Shown here: positions 1-4,729 of the stretch, piece by piece
Layout of the letters: every line of letters begins with the position of its first letter
Numbering within the stretch: position 1 is the first letter of the stretch
Source of the DNA: Verrucomicrobiota bacterium
Lineage (GTDB): Bacteria > Verrucomicrobiota > Verrucomicrobiia > Limisphaerales > UBA9464
Direction: 5' to 3'
NCBI GenBank assembly: GCA_947454295.1
Contig: CANGMO010000130.1
Coordinates: 1 to 6,656 of the forward strand
DNA length: 6,656 nucleotides
Translations under genes and position numbers: made by a program
The notes under the pieces: generated by a model
Database searches by the model: none
The model's input: the letters and a program-made list of their open reading frames with translations, nothing else
Told to the model about the DNA's origin: nothing

Positions 1-433
1 ACAGCGCGGCCGTGATGGCCACCGGCGCCCCGAATCCCGCGGCACCCTCGATGAAGGCACCAAAACAGAAGGCGATGAGAATCACCTGAACCCGCGCATC
101 CGGCGCAATGCCGGCCAGTTGGATGCGCAGGGAATCAAAGCGTCCGGACTCCACTGTCAGGCGGTGAAGGAACATCACGTTCAGCACGATCCACCCAATC
201 GGAAACAGGCCGTAGGCGGCTCCATAGCCCGCCGCGCCCAGAGCGGCATGAAGCGGCATGCCAAAGGCCAGCACCGCGACTCCCAGGGCCGTCGCCAGAC
301 CGAGGAGGGCCGCCGTCCAGGCGCGCACGCGCCCCGCAGCCATCAAGCCCAGCAGCACCAGCACCGGCAGCAACGCTACCGCGGTGGAAATCCCGCGATG
401 GTGAAACGGATCGTACGACTGGGACCAGGGCAT
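1..433 (-). CDS. lldP: L-lactate permease (LldP/LctP family), N-terminal part, truncated by the left window edge
   Basis: Reading the minus strand from an ATG at 433 gives an open frame of 144 codons to the window edge. The protein starts MPWSQSYDPF, matching the 'W-Q-YDP' start typical of lactate permeases, and residues 124-140 read FGAFIEGAAGFGAPVAI, the hallmark of the family (Pfam Lactate_perm). Between them are hydrophobic segments at about 17-32, 40-58, 66-90 and 116-140, and family-like stretches such as YGAAYGLFPIGWIV and 'GRFD'. Family members are inner-membrane transporters of about 550 residues that import L-lactate (some also D-lactate or glycolate) with protons, so roughly three quarters of the gene lies off the left edge. 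The ATG at 433 is chosen because its product aligns with the usual N-terminus. An in-frame TTG at 475 would add 14 residues, and a stop lies just beyond it. No clear ribosome binding site is visible. The gene is divergent from the CotH gene at 606. The family call is firm; lactate versus glycolate specificity cannot be decided here. Confidence 0.93.
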   Translation of the reverse strand, partial: MPWSQSYDPFHHRGISTAVALLPVLVLLGLMAAGRVRAWTAALLGLATALGVAVLAFGMPLHAALGAAGYGAAYGLFPIGWIVLNVMFLHRLTVESGRFDSLRIQLAGIAPDARVQVILIAFCFGAFIEGAAGFGAPVAITAAL

Positions 434-520
434 GGTGGACCCGCGGATCAAAGGGAAGCGATCCAGCCGGGGCAAGGTCTTCTATGGTGTTTTCCCGAGG
501 ACTTCTTGAAACCAGGCGGC

Positions 521-535
521 ACAACCCCGGGTTGT
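521..535. promoter_or_regulatory. Perfect 7-bp inverted repeat in the divergent intergenic region, candidate operator
   Basis: ACAACCC (521-527) and GGGTTGT (529-535) are perfect reverse complements separated by one base. The site lies in the 172-bp gap between the divergent lldP-like and CotH genes, about 87 bp from the permease start and 70 bp from the CotH start. Lactate permease genes are often controlled by a dimeric regulator such as a GntR-type LldR, which binds short dyads, but this sequence does not obviously match the GntR consensus I remember. The symmetry is directly visible; the operator role is inference. Confidence 0.3.
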
Positions 536-571
536 TTCCCAAACCCATGGCCTCGCTGCTCGGCCGCGGGC

Positions 572-600
572 TTGTCAATCCCCCCACCTCGTCGTAACAA
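572..600 (+). promoter_or_regulatory. Candidate sigma70-type promoter for the CotH gene
   Basis: TTGTCA (572-577) and TAACAA (595-600) resemble -35 and -10 boxes and are separated by exactly 17 bases. A start point about 7 bases after the -10 box would fall on or next to the GTG start codon at 606, giving a nearly leaderless message. That fits the lack of a Shine-Dalgarno sequence there. The -10 box is a weak match, so this is tentative. Confidence 0.3.
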
Positions 601-605
601 ACCCC

Positions 606-2246
606 GTGCGTCCCCCTTGGAAATGGCTGCCGGCCTCCGGCTGGAAGCGTTGGCTCGGCATCCTGTTGATGACCTGCGGCAGCTTCGTGCTGCTGGTCGC
701 CACGCTGGTGATCAGCGTGATCATCGCCTGGCAGAATCCAGGATTTCAGTCCTGGGCGATCAGCAAGCTGATGACGCTCTCCCAGCCCGCCTTCAAGGAG
801 GAGGCTGAGTCCGCGCCGCCCCCGACGCCGTCCTACCGCGGCTTCGAGGCGCGCGGCGCCGACGTGCACGAGGTCGCGGACATCTACCGCAACACCAACG
901 TTTGGCGCGTGGAACTGGCCTTCACCGAGGAGGAATGGAGCAAGCTGTCCCCGAAGCGCGTCCCCCCCATCCCCGGCTTCATGCAGCGGGACGGGCGTCC
1001 GCAGCTGCGCAACACGAATGCCATTCGCAACGGGCTGGCCGGAGTTCTCGGATTCGAATTCCCCTGGTCCTCGGCGACCGTCGACATTGGCGGCGCCGTC
1101 TTCACCAACGCCGGCGTCCGTATCAAGGGAAACGGCACGTTCCTGTCGTCGCTCGGCACCTACAAGCATCCCTACAAGGTGGAGCTCAATCATCACGTGA
1201 AAGGCCGGAAGTGGGCCGGCAAATCGACGTTCAACTTCGGCAATCTGACCGCCGATTTCTCCCACGTGGGCGACGCCCTCGGCTACGAGTTCTACCGTGA
1301 GGCGGGCGTGCCCGCGCCCCGTACCGCCTTTGCTCGGATGTTCCTAACCATTCCCGGCCGCGCCGAACACCGGCTGCTCGGTCCCTACATCATGGCCGAA
1401 AACCCCGATGAAACCTGGGCCAGGGAACGCTTCGGGAAGAAATCCGTAGCCCTCTTCAAGCCGGTCACCTACGAGCTGTTTTCGGATCTGGGAACCAACT
1501 GGAACGCCTACGCCGGCATCTATGATCCCAAGACCAAGCTCACCCCGGAGCAGGAGCAGCAGGTCATCCACGCCGTGCAGTTCGTCGCCCACACCTCCGA
1601 TGCCGACTTCGCCGCGAAGCTGGCGGCCCACTTCGACCTGGGGGAGATCGCCCGCTTTTTCGCCTGCGAAACCCTGCTCTCGAACTACGACGGCATCTAT
1701 TCCAACGGTCAAAACTTCCTGATGTACCTGGATTCCGACTCCGGTCGGCTGGGGTTCATCCCGTGGGATCTGGACCACAGCTGGGGTGAGTTTCCCTTCC
1801 TCGGCAACGCCCAGCAGCGCGAGCACTCCGACATCTGGCATCCCTGGGTGTGGAACAACCGATTCCTCGAACGCCTGTTCGCCGCGGCGCCGTTCCGCGA
1901 GGCCTATAAACGCGAACTCAACCGACTGCTCGAAACCCAGTTCGTCCCGGCTCGCCTGAATCGTCGCGTGGACACGCTGGCAGCGGTGGTGCGTCCGCTG
2001 GTGGCCGAAGCCTCCACCAACCGTCTTGCCCGTTTCGAGGTCGCGGTGTCCTCGAGCTACAGCGATGGACCGCGCGACGCCGAGCGTCCCGATGCTCCGG
2101 ACCGCCCAATTTGGCAGGTGAAGCGCTTCATCGAAAACCGGGCGCGGGACGTGCGCGATCAGCTCGATGGGAAGTCCAAGGGCGTTCGCGTCGTCTACAA
2201 CGCCGAAAAGGACTCGGCCGAACGCCGCCGCCGCGAAAAGCACTGA
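606..2246 (+). CDS. Membrane-anchored CotH-family protein (putative CotH-like protein kinase)
   Basis: This 546-residue protein has a basic N-terminus (WKRW), one hydrophobic segment at about residues 17-41, and then a large domain predicted to lie outside the cytoplasm. That domain carries the hallmarks of the CotH family (Pfam CotH, PF08757): a strand-rich entry (VWRVELAFTEEEW, 99-111), 'VRIKGNGTF' (171-179), KHPYKVELNHH (187-197), 'STFNFGN' (207-213), GYEFYREAGVPAPRTAFARM (226-245), a LLSNYDGIYSNGQNF block (357-371) and FIPWDLDHSWGEF (384-396). CotH proteins are atypical kinases first known from Bacillus spore coats, where conserved aspartates in the 'N-x-D' and 'D-x-D' blocks bind ATP and metal; here D362, D388 and D390 are the likely equivalents. 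The usual DRH in the first block reads DGI. The C-terminus is very basic (ERRRREKH). The only start in frame after the stop at 507-509 and before the membrane segment is GTG 606. ATG 669 (residue 22) is possible but would cut the basic flank. The substrate is unknown, and no spore gene is nearby. Confidence 0.88.
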   Translation: MRPPWKWLPASGWKRWLGILLMTCGSFVLLVATLVISVIIAWQNPGFQSWAISKLMTLSQPAFKEEAESAPPPTPSYRGFEARGADVHEVADIYRNTNVWRVELAFTEEEWSKLSPKRVPPIPGFMQRDGRPQLRNTNAIRNGLAGVLGFEFPWSSATVDIGGAVFTNAGVRIKGNGTFLSSLGTYKHPYKVELNHHVKGRKWAGKSTFNFGNLTADFSHVGDALGYEFYREAGVPAPRTAFARMFLTIPGRAEHRLLGPYIMAENPDETWARERFGKKSVALFKPVTYELFSDLGTNWNAYAGIYDPKTKLTPEQEQQVIHAVQFVAHTSDADFAAKLAAHFDLGEIARFFACETLLSNYDGIYSNGQNFLMYLDSDSGRLGFIPWDLDHSWGEFPFLGNAQQREHSDIWHPWVWNNRFLERLFAAAPFREAYKRELNRLLETQFVPARLNRRVDTLAAVVRPLVAEASTNRLARFEVAVSSSYSDGPRDAERPDAPDRPIWQVKRFIENRARDVRDQLDGKSKGVRVVYNAEKDSAERRRREKH

Positions 2247-2274
2247 GCCCCGGATCCGGCAGAGGGATGAATTT

Positions 2275-2290
2275 GGAAAGCAGGAAAGCA
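2275..2290 (+). repeat. Two tandem copies of GGAAAGCA
   Basis: GGAAAGCA occurs at 2275-2282 and again at 2283-2290, followed by GGAGGAATG. The sequence is purine-rich. From memory, runs of 'GGAAAGCA' occur between genes in several Verrucomicrobia, so this may be a remnant of a dispersed repeat. That link is unverified. Confidence 0.4.
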
Positions 2291-2413
2291 GGAGGAATGC
2301 CCCCTGGTCCGGCCTGTCCCCGGTGGCACGAGGCTCCCGCCGAATCGGGTGCGCGGACAATGGCTGGGCCGTTCGCCACAGGATTGGGCGCCGCCCCGTT
2401 GACGGTCATGCCT

Positions 2414-2481
2414 GCTCGGAGTCCCATCTTCAGACGGTCCGCGTTCGCCACCCTGCGCCGCCTGAAGGCGGGACTCCGAAC
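2414..2481. repeat. REPIN-like element: two inverted copies of a 24-nt palindromic unit
   Basis: The right copy (plus strand, 2458-2481) begins CCGCCTGAAGGCGG, a 6-bp hairpin with a GA loop, followed by GACTCCGAAC. The left copy (minus strand, 2437 to 2414) begins CCGTCTGAAGATGG and continues GACTCCGAGC. The two 24-nt units match at 20 positions and lie head to head around a 20-nt spacer, so the whole element can also fold as one long hairpin. Within the small hairpin one C-G pair is replaced by T-A (both bases changed) and one G-C by G-T, so the fold is kept in both copies. This is the layout of REP doublets (REPINs) that spread between genes with the help of a REP-associated tyrosine transposase. 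No transposase lies in the window. Confidence 0.65.
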
Positions 2482-2514
2482 GGGCCGCCACGCCTGGACA
2501 ACGTTCCGCGCCGA

Positions 2515-2595
2515 AGGGCGAATTCGGGGCAAGTTAGGGTAAGTCGCGATATCCGGGAAATATCCACCCACCGGGCTCATCAGGAGATTCGCCCT
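2515..2595. repeat. Inverted repeat AGGGCGAAT / ATTCGCCCT
   Basis: AGGGCGAAT at 2515-2523 is the exact reverse complement of ATTCGCCCT at 2587-2595, with 63 bases between the arms. The right arm overlaps the tandem-mismatch hairpin at 2573-2594. The pair may mark the edges of a small non-coding repeat or be two copies of the same short motif in opposite orientation. The match is visible; its meaning is unknown. Confidence 0.4.
2573..2594 (-). repeat. 22-nt hairpin with a symmetric tandem G-A internal mismatch (minus strand)
   Basis: Read on the minus strand, the unit is GGGC-GA-ATC-TCCT-GAT-GA-GCCC. GGGC pairs with GCCC, ATC pairs with GAT, and the two GA steps face each other, a geometry known to form stable tandem sheared G-A pairs in RNA and single-stranded DNA. 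On the plus strand the same positions would be TC facing TC, which is much less stable, so the minus strand is probably the structured one. Its role could be a repeat unit, a terminator stem or an RNA element. Confidence 0.4.
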
Positions 2596-2669
2596 ACCAC
2601 CCCGGGTCTCTCCCACATTCCCTTCCAAAATTACTCCGCTGCCCCTTTCGGTAAGCATAGCCCTCGGCA

Positions 2670-4616
2670 ATGGCTTCAGGTAGGATCGCCGGCTCTGTGA
2701 GTGCCGAAGCTGCCATCCTGACCGCTCAAGACCTCGTCTTGAAGCACAACGAACGCGTCCTCCTCGACCACGCCTCCTTTGGCTTGGGACCCGGGGATCG
2801 CGTGGGCCTCGTCGGGCGCAACGGCGCCGGCAAGTCCACCTTCCTCCGCATCCTCGCCGGGGAACTGCAACCCGACGACGGACTGATCACGCGTCAGCGC
2901 GGCACCATCGTGGGCTACCTGCCCCAGACCTTTGAACTCGCGCCCGAGCAGACGGTGTACGACGCCGTGCGCGAGGGCGGACGTCACGTGCTGGATCTCA
3001 TCCACGAGTACGAAACCCTTCCCGGACACACCCGTCGCCACGAGGAACTCGAGGAGCAGATCGTCCATCAGGACGGATGGAATCTCGACACCCGCATCCG
3101 GACCGCGCTCAACCAGCTCTCCTGCCCTCCCGACGACCGCAAGATCGGCCAGCTCTCCGGTGGCGAGAAACGCCGCGTGGCGCTTGCCCGCGCCCTGGTG
3201 GCTCAGCCGGACGTCCTGATGCTGGACGAGCCCACCAACCATCTCGACACCGACTCCGTCGAGTGGATCACCACCTTTCTCGCCAGCTATCCCGGCGGCC
3301 TGCTGGTGGTCACCCACGACCGCCATTTCCTCGACCAGGTGGTGAACGGCATCGTGGAACTGCGCAACGGTGTGTTCGAGCGCTACGAGGGCAACTACAC
3401 CGACTACCTCGTCGCCCGCGCCGAGAAGCTGGCCTCCGAAGAATTGGTCGAACACAAGCGGCAGATGTTCCTGCGCAAGGAACTCGAGTGGGTGCGCCGC
3501 CGCCCCAAGGCGCAGACCAGCAAGTCCAAGGCCCGCCTGGACCGTTTCTTCGAGACCGAAGCCGACGCGCCGCCGGCCACCGAAGTGGACATGGACCTCA
3601 TCGTTCCCCCGCCCCCGCAGATGGGCAACCGGGTGGTCGATCTCGACAAGGTGACCATGGACTTCGGCAACAAACCGCTGTTCACGAATCTGAGTCACGT
3701 CTTCGCCAACGGCACGCGCATCGGCATCACCGGTCGCAACGGCCTCGGCAAGACCACGCTGCTCAAGCTGATCCTCGGCGAATTGAAACCCACCGGTGGC
3801 GAGATCCGCATCGGGCAGCTGACCCGCTTCAATTATGTCGACCAGTCGCGGCTGCAATTGCGTGACGATCGCACCGTGCTCGACGAGGTCAGCGACGGCA
3901 CCGAGTGGGTGCAGTGGGGCGAAACCAAGCTCTCGCTCCGCGGCTATCTCAAGCGCTTCCTGTTCACTGATGATCGCATCACCGCAGCGGTGAAGTGGCT
4001 GAGCGGCGGCGAACGCAGCCGCCTGCTGCTGGCCAAGGTGCTCAAGCGCGGCGGCAATTTCCTCATCCTCGACGAGCCGACCAACGACCTCGACCTGCCC
4101 ACCCTCCGCGTGCTGGAGGAGGCGCTCATTTCGTTCCCCGGCTGCGTCCTGGTGGTGAGCCACGACCGCTACTTCCTGAATCGCGTGTGCACCGGCATCC
4201 TTGCCTTCGAGGGCCAGGGTCGAGTGGTGTTCAGCGAGGGCAACTACGACTACTACGTCGACAAGAAGAAGCGCACCGAGGCCGCGCTGTCACGCCCGGC
4301 ACCGGCGGCATCCGCACCGCGGTCCAATCCGGTCGCGGCTGCGGTTGCTCCCGCACCTGCGGCCCCAGCCAAGCCCAAGGGACGCAAACTCAGCTTCAAG
4401 GAGCAGCGGGAACTCGAGGGCATGGAGCCGTTGATCCAATCCACCGAGGCCGAGATCGTGAAGCTGGAAGCCCAGCTGGCCTCCCCCGAGTTCTTCAAGA
4501 CGCAGGGTGCCCGCGCCAACGCGGTCATCACCGAGCTGGAGTCCCTGAAAGAGAAGACCGCCAAGCTGTACGCACGCTGGGAGGAACTCGAAGCCCTCCG
4601 CGCCCAGTCGGCCTAG
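2670..4616 (+). CDS. uup: ABC-F family ATPase, Uup type
   Basis: This complete 648-residue protein has two ABC ATPase domains and no membrane segments. Domain 1 has Walker A GRNGAGKST (49-57), signature LSGGE (162-166), Walker B LMLDEPTNHLD (183-193, catalytic E187) and H216. Domain 2 has Walker A GRNGLGKTT (355-363), LSGGE (444-448), Walker B LILDEPTNDLD (465-475, E469) and H498. The linker (about 245-300) carries the charged 'EWVRRRPKAQTSKSKARLDR' block typical of ABC-F proteins. A Pro/Ala-rich tether (542-571) leads to a C-terminal coiled coil (about 573-645), as in Uup, which is about 635 residues in E. coli. ABC-F proteins act on ribosomes; Uup is linked to precise excision of transposons and to ribosome function. 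All catalytic residues are present. The ATG at 2670 has no ribosome binding site; GTG 2697 has AGGTAGGA (2678-2685) 11 bases upstream and would remove nine residues (MASGRIAGS), so it is a real alternative. Family certain, Uup subgroup likely. Confidence 0.93.
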   Translation: MASGRIAGSVSAEAAILTAQDLVLKHNERVLLDHASFGLGPGDRVGLVGRNGAGKSTFLRILAGELQPDDGLITRQRGTIVGYLPQTFELAPEQTVYDAVREGGRHVLDLIHEYETLPGHTRRHEELEEQIVHQDGWNLDTRIRTALNQLSCPPDDRKIGQLSGGEKRRVALARALVAQPDVLMLDEPTNHLDTDSVEWITTFLASYPGGLLVVTHDRHFLDQVVNGIVELRNGVFERYEGNYTDYLVARAEKLASEELVEHKRQMFLRKELEWVRRRPKAQTSKSKARLDRFFETEADAPPATEVDMDLIVPPPPQMGNRVVDLDKVTMDFGNKPLFTNLSHVFANGTRIGITGRNGLGKTTLLKLILGELKPTGGEIRIGQLTRFNYVDQSRLQLRDDRTVLDEVSDGTEWVQWGETKLSLRGYLKRFLFTDDRITAAVKWLSGGERSRLLLAKVLKRGGNFLILDEPTNDLDLPTLRVLEEALISFPGCVLVVSHDRYFLNRVCTGILAFEGQGRVVFSEGNYDYYVDKKKRTEAALSRPAPAASAPRSNPVAAAVAPAPAAPAKPKGRKLSFKEQRELEGMEPLIQSTEAEIVKLEAQLASPEFFKTQGARANAVITELESLKEKTAKLYARWEELEALRAQSA

Positions 4617-4635
4617 TCCGGCGGCTCCGTAGTCT

Positions 4636-4661
4636 CCGTCCTCTGTGGACGGCTTTGCGTG
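4636..4661 (+). terminator. Candidate intrinsic terminator of the ABC-F gene
   Basis: CCGTCC (4636-4641) pairs with GGACGG (4647-4652) around a 5-base loop, followed by CTTTGCGT. It starts 20 bases after the stop codon of the ABC-F gene. The stem is short and the T-run has only three bases, so it is a weak intrinsic terminator at best. Confidence 0.35.
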
Positions 4662-4705
4662 CTTGGCGTGGCCGTCGAATGCGGTCACGCCAAGGCGCCA
4701 AGACG
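4653..4705. repeat. Long hairpin of the 'CTTGGCGTG' repeat type between convergent genes
   Basis: Bases 4662-4674 pair with 4682-4694 over 13 positions (12 Watson-Crick, one G-T) around a 7-base loop. The outer arms read CTTGGCGTG and CACGCCAAG. The flanks CTTTGCGT (4653-4660) and GCGCCAAGACGC (4694-4705) continue a 'CTTTGCGT...CTTGGCGT' pattern that, from memory, occurs as a dispersed intergenic repeat in several environmental bacterial groups. It lies between two convergent genes, so it could help end transcription from both sides, although no T-run follows it on either strand. Confidence 0.5.
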
Positions 4706-4729
4706 CGATGATCCAAATTCCGAGGAACC

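Larger units (their letters stand above)
2247..2669. other. 423-bp non-coding gap rich in short repeats
   Basis: This stretch between the CotH and ABC-F genes holds no convincing gene. Open frames exist on both strands, but their products are arginine- and proline-rich, match no family I know and run through inverted repeats. The gap contains a short direct repeat (2275-2290), an inverted pair of palindromic units (2414-2481), a 9-bp inverted repeat (2515-2523 with 2587-2595) and a hairpin with tandem mismatches (2573-2594). It must also hold the promoter of the ABC-F gene, although I see no clear -35/-10 pair. A 10-bp palindrome, CCGGATCCGG (2250-2259), follows the CotH stop codon but has no loop or T-run, so it is not called a terminator. 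Confidence 0.6.

Noticed and set aside
119..808. A 229-codon plus-strand open frame starting with TTG
   Set aside because: It lies opposite the lactate permease and then overlaps the CotH start in another frame. Its composition (Q, R, H, G, P rich) is typical of a shadow frame.
135..1265. A 376-codon minus-strand open frame across the divergent intergenic region
   Set aside because: It overlaps the permease in another frame on the same strand and the start of the CotH gene on the other. Both of those have clear family motifs, and this frame has none.
2250..2259. CCGGATCCGG palindrome after the CotH stop as a terminator
   Set aside because: It has no loop and no T-run. A 10-bp palindrome of this composition is expected by chance in GC-rich DNA.
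2297..2542. Possible small gene starting at ATG 2297 after a good GGAGGA ribosome binding site
   Set aside because: The 81-residue product (MPPGPACPRWHEAPAESG…) is Arg/Pro/Ala-rich, resembles no family and is translated straight through the inverted palindrome pair, so the frame is probably an accident of repeat sequence.
3077..3865. A 262-codon frame inside the ABC-F gene on the same strand
   Set aside because: It is an out-of-frame reading of the ABC-F coding sequence with an Arg/Pro-rich product and no motifs.
2676..4163. A 495-codon open frame antisense to the ABC-F gene
   Set aside because: It is a mirror of a strongly conserved gene in GC-rich DNA, where antisense frames often lack stops. 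Its product is low-complexity (V, G, E, A, L, H rich) with no recognisable domain.
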